Origin: Mastigias papua
Lineage: Eukaryota; Cnidaria; Scyphozoa; Rhizostomeae; Mastigiidae
Assembly: GCA_964019165.1 (NCBI GenBank)
Contig: OZ025277.1
Span: 10,981,534 to 11,045,533, forward strand
Length of the DNA: 64,000 bases
Direction of reading: 5' to 3'
The notes under the pieces were generated by a model that had not been told where the DNA came from, did not search any database, and saw only the letters and a program-made list of their open reading frames with translations. Positions 33,561 through 44,980 of this stretch are shown piece by piece. The number at the start of each line of letters is the position of its first letter. The stretch's first letter is position 1. Both the position numbers and the translations under genes were made by a program.

Positions 33561-36500
33561 TTGGTCCATGGTTCCCCACTAGCAAGTGCCCTTTTGTTTG
33601 AAGTTGTTTTAAAAATTAATTCTGAATTTTCTCCGTATACTACTTATGTGTCAAGTCAATTTTAACTAAATTTGTGCCAACTGTGCATATCAATGGTTGT
33701 TTGATTTTCTTGCACTACCCCAGAGCGATGTAACAAACTCCATGCGAAAATTCTACGAGCACCCACCCAAACCCCCCAAGTGGCGATGTCTCTATGCTTC
33801 AAATGCCCACCAGTGAAGATTCGTTGAAATATCCCTTGCCACTACATGTTCTGTCATGCTCTTTATCATTGTAGAAAATCAAACAAGTTGTTAGATGGGT
33901 TTTTAGAACATATTTCGACCCTTCAATCCTCATCAGTTGATGCCATCTTGAAATTGTCTATATAGTGTTTGTGTGTCTGTGTAGCACTGTGGTGATACTC
34001 GAACGCCATCATTCTTGCTAAGAGAGTCTTGCGATAGTTTTAGCACTGAAATTGTAAAAAAGCTAGGAAATTTTCAGTACTGGACGAAACAAACTTCCTT
34101 ATAAAAAAAATGTGTATGTATTTTACACCTTGCATTATTCAAACTCTTTTCTTGCTTCGGCGACAACTTTATCTTCACAATATCATTCTTTAGATTTCTA
34201 TCAATGAGTTAGCGACATTTCCAGTGGGCGGACTATTTTGTTACTTCATTTGGATTGCAGAATCCATTCGAGAACTGAGTGAAAGGTGATAAATATGAAA
34301 GCTGAAGTTTTTTGCGTACATTTCGGCTTTAGTAGCTGGCTAAAGTCATACGTGTTGTTTTCACATATCTTAGACGTAGTCATGCACCTTTCGTCCTTTT
34401 TTCAAGAACAGCGATGTTATCATGTTTTAGGCTTTTTAAGCATCTTGAAATACCTATTCAGGTATCATCGTATGGTCAAACCTGTTGTTCATATGACGAT
34501 GTTGTAATCTGGAATCGTTACTGTGGGAATCTGATTTACCTTTGCATTGTGAATGTTTATTCGGAGAACCGTAATAAACATTGCGATTTAGGCGTCTTCC
34601 GATGTATGACCCTGCACGAAAGTATGTAATTTGTCCTATAAAGGCTCGGAGAATGTGGTAAGCAAGATCTTCAACTTTGCTAGGTATCACAATTGTAGCT
34701 ATCTTGATTCTGTTTTCCCGGTTCTCTGGAGTCATTTTATCTGCGACAAAATGTTGTACCTAAATTGAACTATGGCAGACAAGAAAGAAGCAACTGATTT
34801 TAGATTGGTTGTGGATATGTTGGGCTTTTCGGTCCGAGCGAAGGTGTGTCGTTTACGTTCTCAGCGTATTGCTGGTGATGGCAATTGGCTTGGCCCTGGA
34901 AATATGATAGTGTATATTAGAAGAATTCCAATCGAGCTGTTTCTTTGATGCATTCAAAATTATTCTTCACGTATCAAGAAACTTCGGTTTCCCTGTTATG
35001 CAAAAGGGCGGAAACACTGTTTCAATCTTTCTTATGCTACGGAATATTGCCGCTTTTTCACGTAATAATGAAATTCCGAGTTTTGCATTCGTATGAATAT
35101 TTAAATGCAAATAATTGTAATATGATACCACAGGGAGCCTGGATTTGCATATCAAACCTGTTGGCCATTGCAAGCAAATCACTACTACTATGATCAGAAT
35201 AGCGGCGTCAGTAGCAAACACTTGAGTGATGAGCTGGGAGGGGTTAGGACCTGAAATGGATGTAGATCTGACTCATTTTGTGGGGTTATAAATCAAAAAA
35301 TGTGGATCTGTGATTGGGGAAAGTGCGATTGGTAAATAAGACATATCTGTTTATAGAGAGTAGATCATCACCATCACAACTAACATAAAGTCAAACTGTG
35401 TGCTTTTGGTATGTGTTAATATTTGTAATTGTTACAGAGCATTGATATTTACTAATATGCTTTTTATATAACTTGTTATTTTATAGTTTCTGTCACGCCC
35501 TTTGTGCAATCCCAAGGAAAGATTATACCCGCTTTTTATAAACGTATGGATATGTAGTTTGTTCTTATTTTAGTCTTTGTGAAGGGAAATACATGAGTTA
35601 ATCTTTCCCCGTGGTAATTGAAATGACGTTTTAAGTTCCTTGCAGGCTATAACTATATTTAAATTCTGTAGTGCCAACAGAATTTCCTCAAACTTGGATG
35701 TCCAGGGAACACTTAAGTGCTATATTTACAATGCCTACCAGAAGTACTTGGAACACCCACACATCTTTATGAAATTCCAACTCTTGTCGCTTTTCCGTGA
35801 CACCAATGAAAAAGTGAACATTTTCTCCTCGTAAACAATGTTAAATCGATAGCCAAAGCTTATAGCATTTTACACAAGCATCACTTGTACCCCATAAGTT
35901 CCCCATATTTGATTCAGACATCATTATTTAATGGAGGAGGGAATGCGATAGCTTATCGATGGCCTAGACCAAAGCAAGTGTTCCTAGAATTTTGGCCTAA
36001 ATTCCAGTTACTAGCCTCTCCCTAGCAGCTGGTGTTTGGTGCGCATGTTCTTGAGCCACGCCTTGATCGCCTGTGTATTACCATCACTATTTATGAACGC
36101 CGCTGAAGTCATTAGTGGAATGCCAATGCCAGCAACCTATGTTTGCGTTTTCCCGTTGCTCGAGATGCTAGTACATTTCTTTTGGAAAAGCTGTAATGAG
36201 GTGTGGACATTTAACTTGGCACATCAACACTTAGAAGCGGAAAATTTATTGCCAAGTCGAAGGGCTGTCTCAGCTTGTTAATCGAAGGATTACTTTAGAT
36301 AGTATTCAAGATTTTTGACGTGTCCAAGATAGCACTTGTTTTTTCATGAGAAGAATTTCGTTTGAGTTTGCCAGATGGCTAACACCTTTGAGCCATTAAG
36401 CTAGTTTAGATGCGAGAAATGCATGAGGTAATCGTAAGTTATCTTGTTTTCTCTGTACCATATGTTTAAGGTGAAGGGAGTAATCACAAATTTACGACTA

Positions 36501-36630
36501 AGCCATTGCAGCACTGCCATCACTGGCATCTGCTATGCGAAGCTTAGCTAAACGTTTACACTATGAAATCACCTATATCTCTGCTCCTTGCGCAATTGAA
36601 GAATGAATTATTTTCAACATCTCCACGAAG
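33561..36630. other. no recognised gene
   Basis: Frames of 70-93 residues occur (34454-34735 on -, 34286-34507 on +, 36036-36281 on +) without known domains. A methionine frame at 34773-34949 starting MADKKEATDFRLVVDMLGFS looks like natural protein for about 24 codons before a possible donor GTGTGT, and could be a first exon. None of these is supported beyond being open. Confidence 0.35.
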
Positions 36631-36797
36631 TTTAAGACCAGAATTGCAACAAACAACAGATAGATTTTGTTGTCTGTAGAGATACTTAATTTTACGGCAT
36701 TATACTATTTTAACTAGTTTAGATAGTATAATGTCATAAAATTAAGCATCTCTATAGAAGAAATTCCTCTGTTATTTGTCGCAATTCTCGTCCTAAA
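36631..36797. repeat. MITE-like inverted repeat, about 77-bp arms
   Basis: Arms 36631-36708 and 36723-36797 are near-exact reverse complements, with a 14-base loop. Landmarks are TTTAAGACCAGAATTGC against GCAATTCTCGTCCTAAA, and TTAATTTTACGGCATTATAC against GTATAATGTCATAAAATTAA. The whole fold is an almost loop-free hairpin. Confidence 0.85.
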
Positions 36798-36905
36798 GCC
36801 GTCCTTAAGCTGCGGTTTCCTACAACCATATCTCTCTGACAATAATATAAGATTTTACTTCATGTTAAAGCTGAAGTCCGCAACACACATAAACCCACAC
36901 ACCAA

Positions 36906-36908
<3 letters not shown>

Positions 36909-36951
<43 letters not shown>
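36909..36951. repeat. (CA)n microsatellite
   Basis: About 21 CA units, followed by a short AT-rich tail. Confidence 0.95.
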
Positions 36952-36956
<5 letters not shown>

Positions 36957-37009
36957 TAGATATATATAAATATATCTTTGTAGGAAATTGAAGTAGAACT
37001 GAAAAAAAT

Positions 37010-37690
37010 TGTGAGCAATCAAGTAAGAGTCAATTTACGGAGCACCGAAATTAGGAAGAAAAGGTCCCTAGTATTGATGGAGACATCAAGAAAGACCAGC
37101 ATCTTATTTCAGTCCTTTTTCATAGTAAATTTGATTCTGGGGTTTTTGGGGATTGAGAAAGTCACAAAATAATATGGCCTCATGTTTATTATGGTATCAT
37201 CAACATATTGTGGATAGAAATGAATAGAAGGAGTTTGATACTTGTTAGGCCCATATACTTTCATGATGACCTAGAAAGAGACTGGCTAGCGCAGGTGCAA
37301 ATGGAGGGTCCATAGCAACGCCAACTATTTGAAGATCAACTGTGCTTTTAATGAGAAAGTGAGTTTGAGAATTAGCAATTGGAAAAAGCTAAGTAAGATC
37401 AGTATTAGAAAGTTTGAGATTAGTGTTACCTTCTGCAATGTAGGAGATAGTAGGATCAATAGACTCTTTTAGAAGTATATTAGTAAACAAGCTTGCCACG
37501 TTAGATGAGAACATGAATTTGTTAGAAATATCTATATCTTTAAGTTCTTAGACGAAAGAACAAGAATCAGAAAGTGTATACCTAGGAGGCGAATAAAGCT
37601 GAAGTAGAGTACAAATACAGTAGGCCTATATTTGGCTAGCTGATAATTCGTGAATAGTCTCTTGGTACTACACAACTTCACTCACTATAG
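37010..37690 (-). pseudogene. Penelope-like element reverse-transcriptase fragment 2
   Basis: On minus: NYQLAKYRP, then YTLSDSCSFV, IDISNKFMFSSNVASLFTNI, LLKESID, FPIANSQTHFLI, VGVAMDPPFAPALASLFLGH (family GVAMGSPLGPALANIFL) and HHESIW, followed by a damaged YVDD block and FLNPQKPQNQIYYEK. These are the consecutive palm blocks of Penelope-like reverse transcriptases, broken by stops and frameshifts. The upstream end is cut where the MITE at 37674-37765 sits. It is oriented opposite to the fragment at 23107. Confidence 0.72.
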
Positions 37691-37765
37691 CACGAAAAAG
37701 CGGGAGCACTCTTTTAGCTTACCGTGCTAAAAGACTGTTCCCGCTTTTTCGTGCTATAGTGAAGT
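37674..37765. mobile_element. MITE, CACTATAGCACG family, copy 2
   Basis: Arms CACTATAGCACGAAAAAGCG (from 37683) and its complement ending at 37761 flank a 33-base loop that is itself partly complementary. Same family as 32845-32977. It marks the 5' break of the Penelope fragment. Confidence 0.8.
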
Positions 37766-37803
37766 AACTGATAAATGTATGTATTAACGGAGTACACAGT
37801 AAG

Positions 37804-38176
<373 letters not shown>

Positions 38177-39084
38177 TTATTTGTTGATTTGTTTGTTTAT
38201 TTTAAGTAATGATACTCATATAGGAGAGCGGCTTATGTCCACGGTTTATTATGACGGTGGAATATGTATTAAGTACATCTAATAGAAGCGTTGATAAGCT
38301 GATAAATCAGATTTTGTTCTTTGATTTGTCGTTGAAGCCCAGAGACTTCAAGAGGCTAAATAGAAGATTCAGAAGAAGAACCATCACCCCTAGAAAGAAA
38401 AGTTAATAGGTGTGATTTGACTATGGTTTGAGCCTAAATTTGTTGTAGAGGACTTTTGAAAAGTCTATTTGTACTGCATCACTTTTGCGCAGAAGAGCGG
38501 TAGTCCAAGAGAGAAAACGAACTCTTTGTTATGTAAACAAACAAGCGCATCCGCCACTCCCAGTAAAGTTATCGCCTCTCTACATTCATTTCAGAAATCC
38601 CTGAATAGGCGCCTTTTGGCTTTTTATTGTTACGTTTTTAAACTGGAGCTTATTCAAAGAGGGCTTGTATCAGGGAGCTCATGCGAGGGGGCCTTAGAAC
38701 ATTTTTTGTAGCATATTTGCACTCGTTTTCAATGTTTCTTTTATTCATATTGTACAAATAATAGTCTAAATATGAAAGCAGCTCCTTACAGGTATCATCG
38801 TAGGTCGCTTTTGTATATTTTGGTAAAAACTGTTCTAATGATAGATGTCTAAAGTTCTAATGTTCAATTATTCCTTTGTTTGTTTTCTCAAGAGCAATTT
38901 GGGAGAAAATTTACTGATATGTTTTGGACCATCTAAAATCTGGCAAATGCTTGTTCTCATCTATCCATATTTATTCTCCCAGATAAGTTCACAGTCTAGC
39001 TCCCCTGTCTTCATGTATAACTGGATTAACCAGACCTTTGCTTGTGAACTACATGCGGCTCTCCAATGATTAATCTGCGGTTAT
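38177..39084. other. no recognised gene
   Basis: The minus strand may hold more of the Penelope 5' region, but no block was clear. The + frames at 38469 and 38845 are not supported. Confidence 0.35.
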
Positions 39085-39857
39085 GGGTCATTCATTTAGT
39101 ACGTACGCACGAAGGGGGCGAGGGGGGTCAAGCAAATGCGTACGAATGCGTACAAGGGGGAGAGGGGTTGACACATTAAGTTCGTACGCTTTTTGCATTC
39201 ACCCTGCAATATTTTTATTTGCAAAGGGCCGTTCACATACATTTAATTAATGTAGTACGTATTCAGTTGAAGTCACTTCTAGTACAGTGGCCCGCAGGCC
39301 GAATCCGTCAATGTGGACCCCTAGGAATTTTGAATAAACAGAAACCTAGCTATATTTTTCCCACTGTAATAGCGGCATTTACTAGTGGCATTTACAAGGC
39401 CGAATACCCAGTTTTTCGCCGTTGTCTAGCATTCCAGATAGGAAACATGTGATGAGTTATGTATATTTGAAAGCCCCTATTACCTAGCCCTCTCGGGTTC
39501 CCTCAACCTACCCGGCCATTGTGGCGCCATATTATGCCCTATGTGGCCCTTGGGCCATATGAATTTGACACCCCCTGTTCTACTATAATGCTGCTTTGTT
39601 TGAACAAAATATTATAGATTTTTCATGAACTATATTTTCATCTTCATGATCATTTTCATGTCTCGTGAATGCTTGGAGAGTCTTTTCCCGTTGTTTTGGA
39701 TGTCTAGAAGCTTTCTTTTAGAGATTGGGGTGTGTCAAACAACCAAGAGTACGTACGCTAAAGTGGGGGTTGCAGATCAAGCGTACCTTTGCGTACGAGG
39801 GGGATGGGGGTCAAATTTTATCCATTTTGGAGCGTACTGACTAATTGAATGACCCCC
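39085..39857. mobile_element. non-autonomous TIR element rich in GTACG motifs
   Basis: Ends are GGGTCATTCATTTAGTACGT at 39085 and the complement of GGGGTCATTCAATTAGTCAG ending at 39857. Each end is followed by a G-rich segment with repeated GTACG words (GCACGAAGGGGGCGAGGGGG on the left, TGCGTACGAGGGGGATGGGG on the right). The 500-base middle carries a second possible element: AGTGGCCCGCAGGCCG near 39287 and the complement of GGGGTGTCAAATTCATATGG ending near 39580, which look like hAT-type termini. Confidence 0.65.
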
Positions 39858-40009
39858 TAGAGGAACATTTATGAGCTAATGGATAACAGGGATAATTTTC
39901 TTGGAGATTATAAGAGAGTACACATATTATTTGTTATGAAAGTTCTCATAGTTCATATATGTGTTGATTGATGCTGGAAATTTTTGTTGACTTCGAGAAT
40001 TTAAATGAT

Positions 40010-40052
40010 GATTATTACAATCATAATGATAAGAATAATGATGATGATGATG

Positions 40053-40106
<54 letters not shown>

Positions 40107-40127
40107 ATGATGATGATGATGATGACC
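40010..40127. repeat. (GAT)n / (ATT)n trinucleotide repeat
   Basis: GATGAT units, then about 18 ATT units, then GATGAT again. The poly-Asn/His and poly-Tyr/Asp frames here are artefacts. Confidence 0.95.
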
Positions 40128-40445
40128 TCCTTGTGGTGGCGAGCGGGCAGAGAGAGACACTGACCTTAAACTGATAGGGATTTATTTCGTAGAGATCCAG
40201 AATAAGTGTAGATGTTGACGACCTCTAGCAAACTGTCCAGCCAGGCCCCTTCAGTGAAAGTCAAGTTCAGCAGCTTCAGGCTGCAGTTCTGATACGTAAC
40301 TGTTGGGGTGGGGTAGCAGATTGGTTTGAGTGTAGTCGACTAAATCACCTCTTCTAACCCATTTGCAAGCGATCACTGGCCTCAGGGCCAGCCCAGGCCC
40401 CGCAAGGGACGTAACGGGAGAACGGACGGGTGATGATGATAATTA
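40128..40445. repeat. GC-richer repeat-like unit ending in GATGATGAT
   Basis: A stretch clearly richer in GC than its surroundings starts right after one GAT repeat and ends in another at 40431-40440. It contains TAGCAGATTGG, an A-box-like word. The structure is that of a SINE or LINE tail, but family and ends are not established. Confidence 0.3.
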
Positions 40446-41900
40446 CGATTATTGCTACAGCATACGGACGACTTTAGTAGTTACGATGTAGGCAGTGGTG
40501 ATGTTATTTCCTTTAGGAATTATCTATCGAATATTTTCACTAAATGTTTTGCACTGAATATATCTGCAATTTTTAATATTTACAATGAACACATGAGAAG
40601 CTAGGCAAGAAAGTAAGTGAAGCATGAGTATTAGAGCAGGTTTTCTAATAGCTTCTACTTTCCGTCTAATCTGCCTTTTATTTTGATGCTTTCTTTAGTT
40701 TTTGCTCGTCTTATTCGTCTAGTTTGCCCATTGTCTCGGTATGAAATTTTGCATCTGTGCTTGATGCAAATTAAACTTCATCACTTCAATACACTGTTGC
40801 ATTATTACATCGATCCTGCGCTGAAGAGATATCACAAACGAAAGTTTTTGATTTCTGCGTTTCTTGATGTCCTTATTAAATTCTATATTTGCCTTTGTCT
40901 TTGGACGATGAATAATGTAATAGGATTGTCACTTCAAGAAGCCAGGAGAAAACAGAATAAAATTTCCGGGGGTACGCTAGTATACTTTCTTCGTTGAGAA
41001 AATGACTTTAGCGCGTACGTATAATGATAGTATTGTTGCAGACTATTTTATATCGATCATTGGCTTACTCTCATTTGTGCAAATTGTTGGATTTACAACC
41101 AAAGTATAAATTATCAATGCTACATTATGTGACTGTATACTCCTTGGAATTATTGAATTATTGGGCTATTTTCCATCGCCATGTTTGTTGTTTTTGCTGC
41201 CGTAAGTGCTCCGCCTGGTGATTTGAGTAGATTTTTGCTGAAGGCGAATCTTTAAATTTTCTCATACTCTCTTGATCAACATCAGTCTAGATTTTATATG
41301 TGAATAATCCTTAAAATGGATTCATCATTTAAGATATTAATAGAAGTCCCAAACAACTATCCTGTGTGCTACGTTCGTTTGTTATAGGAATACATAAAAA
41401 TTTTCAGCAGTATACTAGTAGATAAAGAATTTTTGTTATTTGTCGATTTAAATTTCGTACTGGATAGATGCAATAGCGGACTTACAGAAAAATTTCGTTT
41501 CAGTTACCTTGAAACTTGTCTGTAATCTACAGAGAAGACACGTGTATTTCTCACATCTGATTTGCAACGTCTGCTACATTTGCTACAGTTCGCTCTCTTC
41601 TTGAAACTGTTGTAGAGACTAGTCTCAGAGCATTTATATGTAGCACAGTGGAACTGCTGGGATACAGCTGGCTTTCTCTACGTTGGACGGACCATTCTGC
41701 CGGCTTTGTTAGCGCATGAGCATTCCTTCATAAATATTTATGTCTTTTCCCTGTATAGTCTAGAATCACAAGTTACGTAGGCAAGTGCTGTGATAAAAGC
41801 TTATGGAGACTTAGCAGACCAGAGGCAAACTGAGCTGCTTGCAAGTTAAGGAGCGGTTTATTCGAAAAAATTGTCAAACTGCTATATGATTATTTTTGTT
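40446..41900. other. no recognised gene
   Basis: The frames at 40683-40997 (104 residues) and 41024-41221 on + lack known motifs. Confidence 0.4.
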
Positions 41901-41902
41901 CA

Positions 41903-41966
41903 TTCATTCATTCAGTCATTCATTCATTCATTCATTCATTCATTCATTCATTCATTCATTCATTCA
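41903..41966. repeat. (CATT)n tetranucleotide repeat
   Basis: About 16 CATT units with one interruption. Confidence 0.95.
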
Positions 41967-42762
41967 TTTTAAATTCTTTAAGCAGGGTAAAGTATGCAGC
42001 TAAGAACTGATTTTTATGCTTCCCTGCACAAAATAAAATATATATATATATAAAGAAACGAAATAATTTAAATTACAGTCATATAAAAAAGAAATTACAA
42101 TAGGAACTACATAGAATAGTACAATAGAAAAGAAAATTAAGAAGTAATTAAACAGTACTGGAGTTAACAAAGGTTTCCTTACTGATATTGTATGCATTTT
42201 TGAACTGAAATTTAGTTTGTGCATTTTTCCTGAGTCGTGCTCCTCTATAAGAGAAACATTTCTGACCACAGGAAGTTTTTAAAAGAGGCAGTTTAAGATC
42301 AGTCTTAGTATTTCGAAGCTCCCTAACAGTATTTTGAGACGACCTTTTTAACAGGCTCGTAAGGTAGCTGGGTGCTTCATTATTCATTGACCGATACACC
42401 ATCATGGCCGTTTCAATATTAATAAGTTCTTTTATAGGTTGCCATCCTTTCTCTAGCAGTGGCTGAGACGGCGCATCGTAGGGCTATTTGTAGCTATACT
42501 AGCAGCGTGATTTTGTAGTTTCTGTAGTTTATCAAGCGCGGTAGCACTGCAGACTCCCCATACCGAACAGCAGAATCTGAATTGTGGTTGAACAATGCTT
42601 CTATACATTGACTGGACTGTAGTTAGAGGAAGATACCTTTTTCCATAGCGTAGTATTCCTATTCCTTTTGATATCTTTTTGATCAAAGCAGAAATGTGCC
42701 CCTCCCACTTAGGAATTGGTCAACTACGATCCCTAAGTACCTAATGTGTTTAATCTTTATAA

Positions 42763-43640
42763 TGTGCCACAGGGGTCAATTCTAGGCCCCCCTACTTTTT
42801 CTGCTACTTTTTAATGATTTAGTCGATGTGGTCAAGCACGCTCACGTTCTCAAATATGCTGACGACACCGTTGTTTACATTAGTGGTAAAATTGTTAAAG
42901 ATATCTCAAGCTTGCTGTCAGTCGATTTATCCTCTATTGCTAAATGGTTCAAAGAAAATGAACTCCCTATGAATCTAAAACAAGGTAAGACGGAGGCCTT
43001 ACTTTTTGGAACTTCCCAAAAAACCACGCAAAACTTCAAGGACTTTGAGATTTATGCAAATAAGTCAAAGATCCCTATAACGAAAGAATACAAATATCTT
43101 GGAGTGCCTGTTGATAGCTCTCTTAACATGACACCATTCTTGGACAAATGTTACAAGAAGGCATCATCACGTCTGAACCTACTTGCAAAAGTAAGATACT
43201 TGATGGATGTTAAGGTTGCCAAGTCTATCTACCAAACCATGGTGCTGCCAGCGATTACATACTGCGGAGTACACCTACTTTGTCTCACAGCAACACAGGA
43301 GGATAAACTGGCCTCGCTTTACAGAAGAGCAGAGCGAATAGTGAAGTCCAAGGACATTCGCTCTGTCAGCAGTGCAAACCAAAAGCGAGCTTGCCAGTTT
43401 GTAAAATGTTGCCTAGATGGAGATGTTATAAACCCCTTTAAAGATTACTTTACTCTTTCCTCACATCAAAAGAACACGCGAAACAATGCAAAGATGATAT
43501 TACTTCCCAAAATTAGAACAAAATATGGGAGGAAAAGATTCCATTTTGCTGGAGGAAAGCTATTTAACATGCTTCCTTTGGAAGGCCGCAGCCTTAGCAG
43601 ACCAGACTTTTTGAAGTTTATAGATAATTATTACAATTAA
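42763..43640 (+). pseudogene. LINE reverse transcriptase, C-terminal half
   Basis: From 42828 a clean 270-residue frame carries LKYADDTVVYI (catalytic YADD), then LPMNLKQGKTEALLFG, YKYLGVPVD, SRLNLLAKVRYL and YQTMVLPAITYCG, ending in a basic C-terminal region with FAGGKLFNMLP. The preceding VPQGSILGP block at 42763-42789 is in another frame: the run of six C at 42787-42792 has one C too many. Apart from that single-base slip the part present is intact, so this is a younger copy than its neighbours. It lacks the endonuclease and the N-terminal palm, so it cannot act alone. Confidence 0.85.
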
Positions 43641-43795
43641 TTAAAAATAACTGTAGACACCGCATAGTTCCCTCCTTTATCTTATTATTCTTTATTTTTG
43701 TTTTTACTTTACTTGACACACGTTTATAATAGCTTTAGGTAGTTGAAGTGTTTATCCAGTTTAAATATTCGTTCATCACCATCATCATCATCATT
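42763..43795 (+). mobile_element. 5'-truncated LINE insertion (+), nested
   Basis: The insertion begins in the middle of the reverse transcriptase at the VPQGSILGP block and runs to the polyprotein end (stop at 43638-43640). It has about 130 bases of 3' untranslated sequence and a short ATC-repeat tail (43776-43793), as expected for target-primed integration with 5' truncation. It lies inside the minus-strand LINE. Confidence 0.7.
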
Positions 43796-44754
43796 CGAAA
43801 CTGGTTCTTGATCGATGACGATTTGTAAATTTTGTGTTTCAGAATTATCAATGTTCTTCAACTTTTTTCTACCCCCTATATGGATAGTTTGTGTTTTGGC
43901 GACATTGAGGGATAGCTTATTTGATTATTTGATACATTTCTATATTAGGAATTTAAAATGAAATGAAATGAAATAAAAAATATGGTCTGCTTGATAAGCT
44001 TTTTGAAGTTAAGTATTTGTATGCTTCTGGATGAAAAAATCTTTGACTGATGTAATATTTTGCAAATTGTTTTCAGCAGCAGGACACCAATTATCAAACC
44101 AGTCATGGGTTCGATTTCGCGACGATGCCTGGGCCTGGCTTTTGTATGAGCTTGTGGTGTTCACGTTTGTTTTGATAAGGAGCCTAGCTCAAGGCCTAGG
44201 TTTAGCATACCTTTCTTCTGGATATCTTTTCACCCCATTGCAGTCATTCTACTAAAATCTCGATAGTTCCTTAATTTTAACTAAGCATTTATGGAACACT
44301 GCGACGGGAATTGCATGCAATTCACGGCAAATTTGACTGCAGTTAGTTAAACTGGCGTCCTAATTCTCGATTTTTTGCAGTGATAAAATATTTAAAATTC
44401 AAAAGTTCCATAGGGATTTTGTCGTTAGTAATACTCTCCAGTGTTGTTTGGACTTCTATTCGTAAAAAGGTTGATCCCGTATATGATTCCGTACATTGGG
44501 GAGTGCCAGTTAAAGAGGGTATTTATTCTTAGCCGTCGGCATATTGAGTTTGGCTGCCCAGTTTCTTTCATCTATATATAGACTCCTTAGAAAATGGTTC
44601 CTTATAATGAAAACATGCATTGTGCGCCATAACTGTTGATGAGATGAAGAGTTTTCTGCTTTTGTTTGAAGAGTGTGAATGAAAAGCACCTGCCAATAAG
44701 GAAGTTTTGATATCTAAAGTATATGTAGCTGTTGATAGCAACCTGCATATATCG

Positions 44755-44836
44755 CACATATTTCACCATCGCATGAAAAAGCGGAATCGCTGTAGCACAA
44801 TGTACAATATTAGTCATGCAATGGTGAAATTTTGTA
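44755..44836. repeat. imperfect inverted repeat
   Basis: TTTCACCATCGCATGA near 44760 and TCATGCAATGGTGAAA near 44814 form a hairpin with a loop containing AAAAAGCGG, a word also seen in the CACTATAGCACG MITEs. It may be a distant member or chance. Confidence 0.4.
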
Positions 44837-44872
44837 CAGGTAAGATAGTATTCATATGTAAGATATATGGAT

Positions 44873-44980
44873 GGACGAGTGGCCAGGTGGTTAGAGCCCT
44901 TGACTGCTGAGCAAAACATTGATGGTTCGAGCGGATCCCTCGGATCATAGTTGGGATGTTATATATATATATATATTAGG
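44873..44980 (+). repeat. tRNA-derived SINE-like sequence
   Basis: A-box-like TGGCCAGGTGGTTAGAGC and B-box-like GATGGTTCGAGC lie 37 bases apart, as in a tRNA promoter, followed by an AT-repeat tail at 44959-44976. The sequence does not fold into a complete tRNA. Confidence 0.45.

Larger units (their letters stand above)
42140..43930 (-). pseudogene. CR1/L2-like LINE, split by a second LINE
   Basis: On minus the reverse-transcriptase palm/thumb runs LSLNVAKTQTIHIGGRKKLK and then IVIDQEPV at 43920-43795. It is interrupted for about 1 kb and resumes at 42760 with IKHIRYLGIVVDQFLS, ALIKKISKGIGILRYGK, then VQPQFRFCCSVWG and LDKLQKLQNHAA. It ends with MNNEAPSYLTSLLKRSS and KTSCGQKCFSYRGARL near 42200. 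The two parts fit together in the family order (EPV...YLGV-ID). Stops and a frameshift at about 42690 show that it is dead. The interrupting segment is a different LINE in the opposite direction. Confidence 0.75.

Noticed and set aside
39927..40174. Poly-Asn/His and poly-Asp/Tyr proteins
   Set aside because: Products of the trinucleotide repeat at 40010-40127.
42140..43930. Twin-priming (5' inversion) of one LINE as explanation for the opposite strands
   Set aside because: The minus and plus parts cover the same reverse-transcriptase region with clearly different sequences, so they are two elements, one inserted in the other.
44873..44980. Functional tRNA gene
   Set aside because: A- and B-box-like words are present but no cloverleaf with paired acceptor stem can be formed, and an AT-repeat tail follows.
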